Shown one piece after another: positions 48,315 to 57,906 of a stretch of 64,000 nt of DNA. Positions within the stretch are counted from its first letter, which is position 1. Each line of letters begins with the position of its first letter. Source of the DNA: Allomesorhizobium camelthorni (GTDB taxonomy: Bacteria; Pseudomonadota; Alphaproteobacteria; Rhizobiales; Rhizobiaceae). A program made the translations under genes and the position numbers. The stretch spans positions 48,063-112,062 of the forward strand of contig NZ_JAAKZF010000015.1 of NCBI RefSeq assembly GCF_011045125.1. The letters are read 5' to 3'. Below the pieces are notes generated by a model. That model worked only from the letters and a program-made list of their open reading frames with translations. It ran no database searches and was not told the origin of the DNA.

Positions 48315-49388
48315 CTATCGTGCAGAGCGGTCGTTGCGCCAGGATTCCCGCTCGATCAATTCCATGTCCGCAGCGACCATCTCGGCCACGAGCGTCTTGA
48401 AACTGGTCGTGTGCTTCCAGCCCAATTTGGCCATGGCCTTGGCGGGATCGCCTATCAGAAGATCGACCTCTGTGGGACGGAAATAGCGCGGATCCACGCG
48501 CACCAGGATCTCGCCGGATGTCTTGTCGCGCCCGACCTCGTCGACACCTGCGCCCTCCCATAAAATCGTCCGGCCGACCTCAGCGAACGCAAGCTCAACG
48601 AATTCCCGCACCGAGTGCGTCTCGCCCGTAGCCAGGACGAAATCGTCGGGCTCGTCATGCTGGAGGATGCGCCACATGCCTTCGACGTAGTCGCGGGCGT
48701 GACCCCAGTCGCGCTTGGCGTCGAGATTGCCGAGATAAAGCGTATGCTGGAGGCCCTTCTGAATGCCGACCACCGCGCGCGTAATCTTGCGCGTCACGAA
48801 GGTCTCTCCGCGGGTCGGGCCTTCATGGTTGAAGAGGATGCCGTTCGCGGCGAACATCCCGTATGCCTCGCGGTAGTTTACCGTGATCCAGTAGGCGTAG
48901 AGCTTCGCCGCGGCGTAGGGAGAGCGCGGATAAAAGGGAGTCGTCTCCCGCTGCGGAACTTCCTGCACCTTGCCGTAAAGCTCCGAGGTCGAAGCCTGGT
49001 AGAAGCGGACCGTCTTTTCCATGCCGAGAATACGGACGGCTTCCAAGAGACGCAGCGTGCCCAGCGCGTCGGCGTTGCCTGTATATTCCGGCGTCTCAAA
49101 GCTGACCTGGACGTGGCTCTGTGCCGCGAGATTATATATCTCGGTCGGCTTCGTCTCCTGCACCAGCCTTATGAGGTTGGTAGAGTCGGTCAGATCGCCG
49201 TAATGAAGAAAGAAACGCGTAGGGCTTTCGTGCGGGTCGACATAGATATTGTCGATACGTTCAGTGTTGAATGATGATGAACGCCGCTTCACGCCATGAA
49301 CGGTGTAGCCCTTGTCGAGCAACAATCTTGCCAGATATGCTCCATCCTGACCTGTCACTCCCGTGATAAGCGCTGTCTTCTCTGCCAT
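48315..49388 (-). CDS. gmd: GDP-mannose 4,6-dehydratase
   Basis: A 357-residue SDR enzyme. [54 protein letters not shown] and [19 protein letters not shown] give the cofactor site, active-site Ser/Glu and catalytic Tyr/Lys. It makes GDP-4-keto-6-deoxy-D-mannose for Fcl. The start is the ATG at 49388 (residue 13 of the open frame), next to the universal [14 protein letters not shown] beginning. Confidence 0.97.
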   Translation of the reverse strand: MAEKTALITGVTGQDGAYLARLLLDKGYTVHGVKRRSSSFNTERIDNIYVDPHESPTRFFLHYGDLTDSTNLIRLVQETKPTEIYNLAAQSHVQVSFETPEYTGNADALGTLRLLEAVRILGMEKTVRFYQASTSELYGKVQEVPQRETTPFYPRSPYAAAKLYAYWITVNYREAYGMFAANGILFNHEGPTRGETFVTRKITRAVVGIQKGLQHTLYLGNLDAKRDWGHARDYVEGMWRILQHDEPDDFVLATGETHSVREFVELAFAEVGRTILWEGAGVDEVGRDKTSGEILVRVDPRYFRPTEVDLLIGDPAKAMAKLGWKHTTSFKTLVAEMVAADMELIERESWRNDRSAR

Positions 49389-49669
49389 CAATCCGATCCG
49401 GTTGCCGTTAGCCGAGCACAGCACTTATCGAATTAATCGGCAAACGCAACTCCCCGACATCTATGAGCTTACATTCACGGCCAGATCGAGCGATCTTGCC
49501 CAATTTTCATCGGGCACGAATGACCCCAAGCCGTAGGCGCTCATTGGGCCCCCTCGATTTCCGACCTGTTCGGCCTGACCTGACCATGCGAAGATGCCTC
49601 TCCGATACGGAGGGGGATCTTGTGCATGGCAACAGACGGCAAAAGGGACGTCCAGTTGGACGTCCCGAG
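49389..49669. other. spacer upstream of gmd
   Basis: No gene is supported. It should hold the gmd-fcl promoter. A 22-base perfect inverted repeat ends it at 49645-49666. Confidence 0.4.
49645..49666. repeat. perfect inverted repeat
   Basis: The arms GGGACGTCCA (49645-49654) and TGGACGTCCC (49657-49666) are separated by GT. It lies at the edge of the IS110 fragment. It may be a small hairpin, an operator or an element end; nothing decides between them. Confidence 0.6.
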
Positions 49670-49905
49670 TGAAGGCTATGGCGGTCGGCTTGAAGCGATC
49701 ATAAAGGCCGTGCGGGCGAGTTCGTCGCCGCATAGGTCCCCTTGCCCTGGATGGCCATCTCGCCACCCCTGATAGCGCACTGACGTCAGGCCCAGATGCG
49801 TGCAGACAGCCCTCGACCGGCGGAAGCGGTCCGGCCGATCGATCATGGCACGGAACACGAGTGCGGTGGTGGGCCACACACCTGGACGCTCAACAGTCGC
49901 CGACA
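49670..49905 (-). pseudogene. IS110-family transposase, C-terminal fragment
   Basis: The minus strand reads WPTTALVFRAMIDRPDRF, RSRAVCTHLGLTSVRYQ and, after a shift, GDLCGDELARTAFM, which are transposase-20 domain landmarks. Both ends are missing. It is a second, independent IS110 fragment in the window. Confidence 0.75.
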
Positions 49906-50497
49906 GCTTGCTCCTTGCGGGCGATAGTGAGGGCAGCTTTTGTCACGGTGTTACCTGCCACGCGGACGTCGATCGTCTTCGATGGATAGGCCGAGAACCG
50001 GGTCACCGGTGGCTTTTCCCGATTGACCGGATAACGGACCAAATGGCCGGCTCGGGCTTTCAAAAAAGCTACGCAATGGGGAATCTGACGCCAAATCCGG
50101 GAGCGGTTCTTTGGAGAGCCATTGTTTTCGTATTTCTGAATTTATGAAGCATTCGCCGCTCCTCTCGTCACTTTTTCTCGGCGACCGTCGCAAGCGCAAG
50201 CCAAACTGAAACCATCCGAGGCGTAGAGTTGCAAGGTAAGATGAATACGTTTTCTCTCCGAGAATGGCACGTGCAATGCTTTTAGCGGCGATGAATAACT
50301 GAATGTGCCAGCGGGAACGCATGGACCCCTCTCGTATGGTGCGAATGCGTCCAAATATCAGAATCGATCGATAATCGCTACCGATCGAGGACCAGTCCGA
50401 CTCCAGGGACCGGTGCCGCTGCGTGCCTCGCTGCCGGTTTCATGCGGGCCAGCCGGTGAACTCTCCCCATAGACGGGTGCATAGACTGTCAGCCATG
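49906..50497. other. debris region
   Basis: About 590 bases without an intact gene. A minus-strand frame 49951-50322 begins with composition compatible with protein (LGEKTYSSYLATLRLGWF) but quickly becomes low quality, so it may be the end of a lost glycan gene. Confidence 0.35.
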
Positions 50498-51527
50498 TCA
50501 TCTAGCAAACTCCGGTTTGACGGATCTTGGTGTTGGAATACAGTACGCAGCTAGGCGCTCCAATGCATAGAAGCTGGCGGTGGCCAAGAACCATGGCGGG
50601 GGAAACGGAAAAGCCAGACGCGGCGAGCGGGCGCAGTACGTCCAATAATCCAATTGTCCCATACAAGAAATGCTGCGCACTCGAATCGCCGGCTTCACCC
50701 GTGCCGGTTTCTCGATGACGGTACACCAGGCACACGACACAGCATGGATCGCAGGCGTCGCCACAGCGAGGAAAAGCCAAAGCGTTTCACCCAACGTCGT
50801 AAAGCGGTTGAGCATCCAAAAAGTACCGGCATGTACAGCAGAAAAGGGAGAACGACACTGCGCCTAGCCAAGCCGCAGGGCCCGTGCCCGAGCGACGGCC
50901 AGCCAGAGCCGAGTTGGCCACGCTGAACACCAGTTAGCATCTTCGCGCACCGTCCCGAATAACTCAACCGATGAACAACGTTGTGCGGCCGTCGGCCGAG
51001 GATTGCCGCATTGGCTGTCTGTGGCCAGCAAGCCACATTGCTGCACCAAATGCGGGTGCGCTATTCTGCCGCGCGCTGCACGGCCGTTGTTTTTCGCCCT
51101 TGGCGCGGCAATAGAGCGCCTTGCCGGCCGCTCTATTGCGTAGAAGCTAACAGTCGAGACGCTCAAGAGCGTGAGAAACGACGAAGAACAGCCACATGTG
51201 GTCGTCTAGGGGTGTGGACCTATTCAAATACCAGAGCACCGGCATGTGGAGCAGGTAGAACGAGTAACTGACGGTCCCGAGGAACCGGAGTGGAGTGCTC
51301 CCAAATGGCCGATCTGCAAAGCCCGATTTCACCGTCGTGGCGGGCAGTGCAGCGACAACTACCCCGATCTCGTGAACCTCACTGTCGGCACCCCGCACCA
51401 GATCAACTCGTTCCGGTTCCGACGCTTCAGCGTTGCCCGCCGGTCTCTGCCTGCAGTTCAAGATGAACGCCAACGAAGCCGGTGCGGCGGAGATTGCGCT
51501 TCTAGATTGAGCCGGGAATGACGGCAA
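50498..51527 (-). pseudogene. tandem C-terminal fragments of acyltransferase-3 genes
   Basis: Read on the minus strand, 51147-51527 carries RFLGTVSYSFYLLHMPVLWY, LNRSTPLDDHMWLFFV and, after a frameshift, SFYAIERPARRSIAAPRA. Further on a second set appears: LLYMPVLFGCSTALRRW, WLFLAVATPAIHAVSCAW, then ATASFYALERLAAYC. These are two consecutive copies of the same acyltransferase end, both frameshifted. No intact gene remains. Confidence 0.7.
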
Positions 51528-51774
51528 CTCCCCGTGAGTCGCCGTGATCAGGGTACGGAACAGGCGGAATGGGAGCGCTTTTTTCTAGCGCTATTCATCG
51601 CCTGCAACGGCAATGCCACCTGAGCCGGCCAGATAGACATTTGCATCGGCGCATGTGAATTTCCGGCAGGCCATGCGCGCCACGCCGCCCCAAGCTTCGA
51701 TGCTGCACCGGCAAGGTTTGAGGCCGGTGGTTTGATTAGATCCGTTGATCGTGCAAGGATTGCTGTCGCGCGGC

Positions 51775-53646
51775 ATGGGACGAGGGTATTTGCACTTGGA
51801 CGAGTCACCGAACACAGACTTGGACTTCTCGAGCTCTAATGGCTTTTGCATTCGGCCTTGGCAACAGCTTGGTATTCTGCCGAGCGGAAAAGCCCGCTTT
51901 TGCTGCCTCGCGAGCCGCCTGATACGCGACGAGGCCGGTCCGGTCTCAATCCATAGCCACAGTCTAGACGACATATGGAACGGCGACAGCATCAAGGCCG
52001 TCCGCCGGATGATGATGGCGGGCGAGCGGGCACCTGAATGTACCGGCTGCTATAAGGCTGAAGAGAGAACCGGTCACAGCTCCCGACTTCAGATTAACAA
52101 GGACTTCGTGGGAGGGTTTTTGAATCCGACTCGCGACGCGCCTGCGGAATTCGCGCGCCACGTTACAGGTTCGGACGGTAGCTGCAGTGCCTTACCAGTC
52201 GATCTCGACCTTGAAATGAACAACACATGCAATTTGGCATGCCGCATGTGCAGCCCCGATTACAGTTCGAAGATTGAAGCCGACGCCGTTCAAAGCAAAT
52301 GGCGCCCGCGTACTGCCACTGCGCTGAAGGAACAGGCTACAACCTGGGAATTGCTTCCTTCGCTCGCGTCGGGCGTGCGCTATGTAGACTTCGGAAAGCA
52401 AGGGACTGACGAAGTAGGCGTCTATTGTTCTGGGAAGCACTGGGCCCGCGTCGCTTTCAACACCGATCGAGCGATATTGAGTTTGCGGATGCGCGGAGTC
52501 TTTGAGGAATCGAGGGCGACCTGGAAAGTACACTTGAAATTGGGAGATAGGTATCTCGCCACTTCTTTACTTTCAAATAAGGTGACGCGCATCGATCTTC
52601 CTCAGCACGACATCACTGGAGAGTGCCGAATTGTCATCCGCGCCTACCCGAAGCCAGGCATCGATCAGGCTTCGTTTCATACAGATCCTCCCACATTCCG
52701 GTGCCATCTCTTGCAGGTCGGTTTCAACGAAGCAGGCGCGCGGACTTCGTCTGGCGCACTTAGATCTTGGGCTGGAAAAGGAGCCGAAAGGGCTCTTGAT
52801 CTCGTAAATGCCAATCCAAACATTCGTCGCCTTCAGCTGATGGGCGGGGAGCCACTGCTCCTCAATGAAACGATGGAGATTCTAGACAGATTGATAGAGA
52901 GAGACCAGGCAGGCCAAGTTGTCCTGTCGCTCGTTACCAATGGAACTATGTGGAGCAGCGCCGTTGAAGAACGTATTCGAAAGTTCAAGACCGCGATAAT
53001 CACGGTCAGCATGGATGGCGTTGAAGACAAGTTCGAGTACATCCGTCATGGAGCGAAGTGGACGGAAGTGGCGGCCAACATCGGAAGAATGGCCGCGCTG
53101 CCCAACGCCCGAGTTGGCATCGGGCCCACCATCCAAATCTACAATTTCAGGCAGTTGCCAGAGATGGTGCGGTTTGCTGCTGCGGAAAGCTTGTCCATCC
53201 GGTCGACATGGCTGACACACCCCCGATATCTGTCAGTGGAAATCCTGCCATCTTCTTTGAAGCAGGCGATGTTCGAGGAACTTTGCGCCTTCAAAGAGGA
53301 GTTGGATGCTTCGCCAAACGGGGGTTCCGCGCGCTACCAGGAGTTCGTGCGCAACACTGCCATGGAGGCGGCAGCCATTATGAATGGCGAAGGCGACAAG
53401 AGCGCTCTCAACGAGTTCATACTTTACACTAATGATCTTGATAAAAGCCGGGGGCAAGAGTTCAAGGCGACGTTCCCTGAATTGTATTCACAGTTGGCAG
53501 GTGAGGGCGTGCGTTGGCACACCAAAACTCGACACCTGAACTCCACGCCGGTGGCCCTTGATGCCCACAGCTCAGCACTGCGTGACCTGGCGGCCAAGGG
53601 GCTACGGTGGCTCAGGATCCTGTTGCCTGCTCTGAGCCGGCCTTAA
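51775..53646 (+). CDS. radical SAM protein with N-terminal auxiliary Cys region and inserted domain
   Basis: A 623-residue protein. The N-terminal 110 residues hold paired cysteines (Cys25, Cys43/44, Cys89, Cys92; FCIRPWQQLGILPSGKARFCC, APECTGCY), as in twitch/SPASM-type auxiliary cluster regions. The radical SAM triad is CNLACRMC (Cys152, Cys156, Cys159), followed by a roughly 120-residue beta-rich segment (about 200-320), and only then the QLMGGEPLL motif. That inserted segment is unusual. The class acts on sugars or peptides in antibiotic and surface-glycan pathways; the substrate is unknown. The frame opens at TTG 51745; I use the ATG at 51775, though its ribosome site is weak. Confidence 0.85.
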   Translation: MGRGYLHLDESPNTDLDFSSSNGFCIRPWQQLGILPSGKARFCCLASRLIRDEAGPVSIHSHSLDDIWNGDSIKAVRRMMMAGERAPECTGCYKAEERTGHSSRLQINKDFVGGFLNPTRDAPAEFARHVTGSDGSCSALPVDLDLEMNNTCNLACRMCSPDYSSKIEADAVQSKWRPRTATALKEQATTWELLPSLASGVRYVDFGKQGTDEVGVYCSGKHWARVAFNTDRAILSLRMRGVFEESRATWKVHLKLGDRYLATSLLSNKVTRIDLPQHDITGECRIVIRAYPKPGIDQASFHTDPPTFRCHLLQVGFNEAGARTSSGALRSWAGKGAERALDLVNANPNIRRLQLMGGEPLLLNETMEILDRLIERDQAGQVVLSLVTNGTMWSSAVEERIRKFKTAIITVSMDGVEDKFEYIRHGAKWTEVAANIGRMAALPNARVGIGPTIQIYNFRQLPEMVRFAAAESLSIRSTWLTHPRYLSVEILPSSLKQAMFEELCAFKEELDASPNGGSARYQEFVRNTAMEAAAIMNGEGDKSALNEFILYTNDLDKSRGQEFKATFPELYSQLAGEGVRWHTKTRHLNSTPVALDAHSSALRDLAAKGLRWLRILLPALSRP

Positions 53647-54058
53647 AAGCGGCCTAACTATTTTCCGCCCACAACACACGCGAAGATGGGAGTGTCGTGC
53701 GGTTGGACAGCACTGTCACAGCAGCACCGATGACCCAGCGACAGCAGCCTGCCGTGGGACGCGGTGCGGATCATGGTGCGCCTGCTGAAATTCGAACTTG
53801 GGGGCGGATCGGGAACCCTGGGTGATCGGGATCAATCATCAATCTCTTCCGATCTAGGCGCGGCGTCGCAGGCTTTGGCCAAAAGTCCCACTCCAATCTC
53901 AACCCGGTGGCCGAGTGTCCGGCGAAACAGGGGCACTACAGACCCACAATTCGAGTCGGTTTGTGACGGCAGATCGTCGCAGTCGTGCCGTCGCGTAGCC
54001 AGTCTTCGTTATCGATGCGACAACGACACTCCCCCAGAAGCGGAACGAGGAATTGGCC
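53647..54058. other. spacer left of the IS701 element
   Basis: About 410 bases with no supported gene. Open frames have poor composition. It separates the radical SAM gene from the insertion sequence. Confidence 0.4.
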
Positions 54059-55556
54059 CTAGTCTTACTGTGTCATAAACTTTGTTAACGATTGATTGCG
54101 AGAATGGAGATTCCAGCTTCAAATGGAGGGAGCGATGGATCTCCAGGACGGAATCGAAACGAGTGAATCGCGTTTTGCGGCCTATGTCGAGACGCTCGCC
54201 TCGGCATTGGGTCATGCCGACCGCGTAGCGCCGCTGAAGGCCTATTGCACCGGGCTGCTTTTGCCGGGCGAGCGCAAGAGCGTCGAGCCAATGGCGGCAC
54301 GGGTGGAGCCTGGGCGTGTCCAGGCGACGCACCAGTCTCTGCATCACTTCGTGGCGAAAGCGGACTGGTCGGACGATGCCGTGCTTGGCGTCGTGCGGGA
54401 AAAGGTTTTGCCGGCGCTTGAGCAACGGGGGCAGATCCGCGCCTGGATCGTCGACGACACCGGCTTTCCCAAGAAGGGCAAGCATTCGGTGGGGGTTGCG
54501 CGGCAGTATTGCGGCCAACTCGGCAAACAGGACAACTGCCAGGTCGCGGTCTCTTTGTCGGTTGCCACCGGCCAGGCGAGCCTGCCGATCGCCTATCAGC
54601 TCTATCTGCCGGAAGACTGGGCCAGCGACCCTGACCGGCGGGAAAAGGCGGGTGTGCCGGAGGATCTCATCTTCCGCACCAAGCCCGAAATCGCCCTCGC
54701 GCGGATTCGGACGGCGCTGGAGGCCGGCGTCTCGCCGGGCGTGGTGCTGGCCGATGCCGGTTACGGCAACGACACCTCCTTCCGCACCGGGCTGACGGAG
54801 ATTGGCTTGACCTATGTCGTCGCCGTCCAGTCCTCGATCCGCCTGTGGTCGCCGGATACGCAACCGCTGCCGCCCAAGCCGTGGAGCGGACGCGGTCGCC
54901 CGCCCTCGCTCGTCCGGCGCCAGTCCGGGCACGCGCCGGTTTCCGCCAAGGAACTGGCGCAAGCCCTGCCCGAGGACGCCTGGCGCCGCATCACTTGGCG
55001 CGAGGGCTCCAAGGTTCCGCTCGCCTCGCGCTTTGCCGCCGTCCGCATCCGGCCGGCCCACCGCGATTACTGGCGCTCCGCACCACGACCTGAGGAATGG
55101 TTCCTCATCGAGTGGCCGCAGGGCGAGGTCGAGCCGACCAAGTACTGGCTCTCGACCTTGCCGGAAGATACCGAGCTTGCCGACCTCGTCGACCAGGCCA
55201 AGCTGAGATGGCGGATCGAACGGGATTATCAGGAACTCAAGCAGGAGATCGGCCTTGGCCATTATGAGGGCCGAGGTTGGCGCGGCTTCCATCACCACGC
55301 CACGCTCGCGATCGCCGCTTACGGTTTCCTGGTCTCCGAACGGAGTCTGATTCCCCCCTCAGCCCCACGCTCGGCGCCGCTCCTCAAGGCACCTGCGCTA
55401 CCCGAAGATTATCGACCCCGCGGCGCCGCCGCTCCGTCCCGAACGCCACGTCAGCAATTCCATCGCCACAATCCGGATTAGACTCGCCCACGCCTTGGCG
55501 AGGCGGCTGCCACGATGTCCATGCTGCAAACGCAATTGATGACACAGTAAGACTAG
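54059..55556 (+). mobile_element. IS701-family insertion sequence with CTAG target duplication
   Basis: The ends TCTTACTGTGTCAT (54063-54076) and ATGACACAGTAAGA (55539-55552) are perfect inverted repeats, flanked on both sides by CTAG (54059-54062, 55553-55556), the expected kind of 4-base target duplication for this family. It is about 1.49 kb and encloses one transposase gene. The exact repeats and intact duplication indicate recent insertion. Confidence 0.9.
54135..55481 (+). CDS. IS701-family transposase (C-terminal frameshift)
   Basis: A 448-residue DDE transposase: AWIVDDTGFPKKGKHSVGV with the first Asp, VVLADAGYGNDTSFRTGL with the second, and LRWRIERDYQELKQEIGLGHYEGR with the final Glu. 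GGAGGGAGCG precedes the ATG at 54135. Near 55425-55440 the frame leaves the family consensus: the next frame reads RPERHVSNSIATIRIRL and CPCCKRN and ends at 55539, at the edge of the right repeat. So one base was probably lost or gained near the C-terminus; the catalytic core is intact. Confidence 0.88.
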   Translation: MDLQDGIETSESRFAAYVETLASALGHADRVAPLKAYCTGLLLPGERKSVEPMAARVEPGRVQATHQSLHHFVAKADWSDDAVLGVVREKVLPALEQRGQIRAWIVDDTGFPKKGKHSVGVARQYCGQLGKQDNCQVAVSLSVATGQASLPIAYQLYLPEDWASDPDRREKAGVPEDLIFRTKPEIALARIRTALEAGVSPGVVLADAGYGNDTSFRTGLTEIGLTYVVAVQSSIRLWSPDTQPLPPKPWSGRGRPPSLVRRQSGHAPVSAKELAQALPEDAWRRITWREGSKVPLASRFAAVRIRPAHRDYWRSAPRPEEWFLIEWPQGEVEPTKYWLSTLPEDTELADLVDQAKLRWRIERDYQELKQEIGLGHYEGRGWRGFHHHATLAIAAYGFLVSERSLIPPSAPRSAPLLKAPALPEDYRPRGAAAPSRTPRQQFHRHNPD

Positions 55557-55855
55557 ACGGACGGAGCTGTGCGCAATATCACGGAGCTGTGCGCAATATC
55601 TAAGAATTTATGGTGAAGGTGAACCCGTAGGTCCGGTGGCGGTGAGGAAGTGATGCTGGAGCCTGCCAATCTCCAGGTGTTTCTTACCCCGCCATGCATG
55701 ATACCTGAGAATTTTCACCCGTACCGATTGCGTCGGTTCGGTCAAGAAATTGTAAAACTATTGTCTTAAAGTTCTGTCCAACGATCATGATTACGACAAT
55801 CCCCACTTATAGCTTTATACGGCCCACAACGAGTTGACACGCGGAGAAATGTTCA
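55557..55855. other. spacer upstream of cysH
   Basis: About 300 bases with no gene. It holds the 20-base tandem repeat at 55561-55600. From about 55700 it turns AT-rich, consistent with a promoter region for cysH. Confidence 0.45.
55561..55600 (+). repeat. 20-base perfect tandem duplication
   Basis: ACGGAGCTGTGCGCAATATC occurs twice in a row (55561-55580 and 55581-55600), a few bases outside the right end of the IS701 element. Confidence 0.95.
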
Positions 55856-56596
55856 GTGAAATCATACGATAGTTGGCCACCAGGCGGGAGCGACCCCCAG
55901 ATTGACGCTTTGGCTAGGCGCCATGTTCGGCATGACCAATTGGATTTGGCTGCTCTTTTGGCTGACGTAGATGTCGGAAACATCGCTTTAGTTTCGTCCT
56001 TCGGTGCAGAATCCGCGATCTTGATCCATATGGTTTCCAGTGCCCTCGAGCGCGTCCCTATACTGTTTATTGATACCGGAAAACATTTCCCGGAAACGTA
56101 CGCTTATGTTGAAACCCTGAAGGCCGCGTTGAATTTGCGCGATGTGACGTTTGTAAAACCCGATTCAAAACTCGTCCGCGAAGAAGACCCAGGCGGCAAT
56201 TTGTGGCGAGTAAACCCAAACATGTGTTGTACGATTCGAAAGAACTTTGCGCTCCAGGATGCCTTAACGAAATTCGATGGGTGGATTTCGGGCAGGAAGC
56301 GTTATCAGGGGGGATTGCGTGCAAATCTTCCATTCATGGAACGAGATGGCACGCTTCTTAAGATAAATCCACTGATTCACTATACACAAGATATGATCAA
56401 AGCTTATTTCAAGCAGCATGACCTTCCTCTCCATCCACTATTGGATCGCGGATACCGTTCAATAGGATGCGCGACCTGCACGATCCCGGCAAAGGAGGGG
56501 GAAGATCCTCGCTCTGGACGGTGGAGTGGGGTAGATAAGGTAGAATGTGGGATACATCTGGGCCCAAGCGGAAGCATTTCCCGCTTTCAAACCTGA
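55856..56596 (+). CDS. cysH: phosphoadenylyl/adenylyl-sulfate reductase
   Basis: A 246-residue reductase. VSSFGAESAILIHM is the nucleotide-binding loop and FIDTGKHFPETY follows. The iron-sulfur type is shown by Cys124-Cys125 and Cys205/Cys208 (GCATCTIP), and the catalytic Cys231 sits in ECGIHLG. This pattern suits a plant-type APS reductase as used by most bacteria. It reduces activated sulfate to sulfite. The start is a GTG at 55856 after GGAG. Base composition is visibly more AT-rich than the polysaccharide genes. It stands without cysD/N, so its likely purpose here is sulfite for the SqdB step 2.3 kb downstream. Confidence 0.93.
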   Translation: MKSYDSWPPGGSDPQIDALARRHVRHDQLDLAALLADVDVGNIALVSSFGAESAILIHMVSSALERVPILFIDTGKHFPETYAYVETLKAALNLRDVTFVKPDSKLVREEDPGGNLWRVNPNMCCTIRKNFALQDALTKFDGWISGRKRYQGGLRANLPFMERDGTLLKINPLIHYTQDMIKAYFKQHDLPLHPLLDRGYRSIGCATCTIPAKEGEDPRSGRWSGVDKVECGIHLGPSGSISRFQT

Positions 56597-57125
56597 TGGG
56601 AGTGCCTGCAGCGCAAAGTAAGGACTTGAGGAGGTGAATGCAAAGGTGTGTCCTCCTCGCTTCGAATTCACCTGCATGTTCAGTGAGTTACGGAAACGTT
56701 CCCCAAACGTCTCGCCCGTGTGTTGGACCGTATGGCCGCGAGCGGGACAAACTGTACTGACCGTTGCCACCGACTTCCAGCGCACCGGCTTGCGTTCTGG
56801 CGATCCTACCCCGAGGCCGCTCGTCAGAATGCATCGACATAGACAGTTTCGGGATGGCCTTCACATCGCGTAGCCCATCATGCGTGACTGTCGAAGCTGT
56901 TCGAGGTTTGTAGAAATCCTGCCCGATGGAGCGCCAAAATGGCAAGATCTGGTTGTGCTTCGAAGACGTAAGCGTTCGCGGATCAATCCACTGCGACTCG
57001 TCGAATGGTTTCGTCGGCGGTAAAAGCGGGTTCGCAAAACGTGCGAATTGAGTCACGATCATTAGATTCGTTTTAGAGAGGGACTTTGGTCTTCACTCTT
57101 CAAACCCGTCAGAGGACTTCAGCGA
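56597..57125. other. gap between cysH and the first methyltransferase gene
   Basis: About 530 bases. A minus-strand 124-codon frame (56688-57062) is open but lacks ribosome site and family resemblance. I see no certain gene, hairpin or repeat. Confidence 0.4.
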
Positions 57126-57806
57126 ATGCAGCAGCCTGAAAGACCGACTCGTGATTTCCAGACCCTCTTTCGCCGTGTGAAGGCGCTCGGCTTCCAGCCA
57201 GAGATCTGTATTGACGTGGGCGCGGCCGGCGGCACCGGTGTAATTTATGAGGCGTTCCGAGATGCCCTGCATGTCGCATTCGAGCCCCTTCCCGATTTCC
57301 GTGAGCAACTCGCTAAACGCCTCTCGGGTTTCAAGCACAAGATCTACAACTGCGCTGTGATGGACCGGGACGGTGAAATGGAAATCCTGCGCACGGAGCA
57401 GAACGTGCTTGGCTCATCCCTGATGCACAGGCGCTCCGGCACAGACGATTCGCGGCTGCTAACAGTTCCGGTCAGGACACTCGATGGCGTCATGGGAGAT
57501 CCACAGCCGGAGGGTCAAATCTTGCTTAAAACCGACTGCCAAGGAGCGGACCTTCTAGTCATCAAGGGTGGCACCGAAACCCTCAAGCGATGCGAGTTGG
57601 TAATCATGGAAACGTCTCTGTTTCGCTTTTGGGGTCCCCATCAGCATGATTTCGCTGATACGGTAACATTCATGAAGGATCACGGGTTCGTGGTGTACGA
57701 CATCGTCGACGGAATCTTTCGGCCCTTAGATGCTGCTCTCGGCCAAATCGACTTGGTTTTCGTCAAAGAAGACGGCATGTTCCGGCAGAAGAGCGGCTGG
57801 CAGTAG
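57126..57806 (+). CDS. FkbM-family methyltransferase A
   Basis: A 226-residue SAM-dependent methyltransferase. CIDVGAAGGTGVIYEAF is motif I, AFEPLPDFREQL carries the acidic ribose-binding residue, EILRTEQNVLGSSLMH and LLKTDCQGADLLVIKGG are FkbM landmarks. It probably O-methylates a sugar. It is a close paralogue of the protein encoded at 60133-60834, with which it shares long stretches. The paralogues lie on either side of the second FkbM gene and sqdB. No strong ribosome site; ATG 57126. Confidence 0.9.
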   Translation: MQQPERPTRDFQTLFRRVKALGFQPEICIDVGAAGGTGVIYEAFRDALHVAFEPLPDFREQLAKRLSGFKHKIYNCAVMDRDGEMEILRTEQNVLGSSLMHRRSGTDDSRLLTVPVRTLDGVMGDPQPEGQILLKTDCQGADLLVIKGGTETLKRCELVIMETSLFRFWGPHQHDFADTVTFMKDHGFVVYDIVDGIFRPLDAALGQIDLVFVKEDGMFRQKSGWQ

Positions 57807-57906
57807 GGAGCAACCGATTAGCGTGGTTCGTTTCGCCGTAGATTAGCCTCCCGAGCAGCGGAGCCGAGTTGTGCCAAAGAGTGGAGCAAGATGAAGGTTG
57901 GGCGCG

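Noticed and set aside
54009..55298. 429-codon minus-strand frame
   Set aside because: It is antisense to the IS701 transposase, whose catalytic motifs are clear on the plus strand.
55561..55600. CRISPR or attachment-site repeat
   Set aside because: Two directly abutting 20-base copies without spacer; a simple tandem duplication.
56688..57062. 124-codon minus-strand frame
   Set aside because: No ribosome site, no recognisable motif and uneven composition; not supported as a gene.
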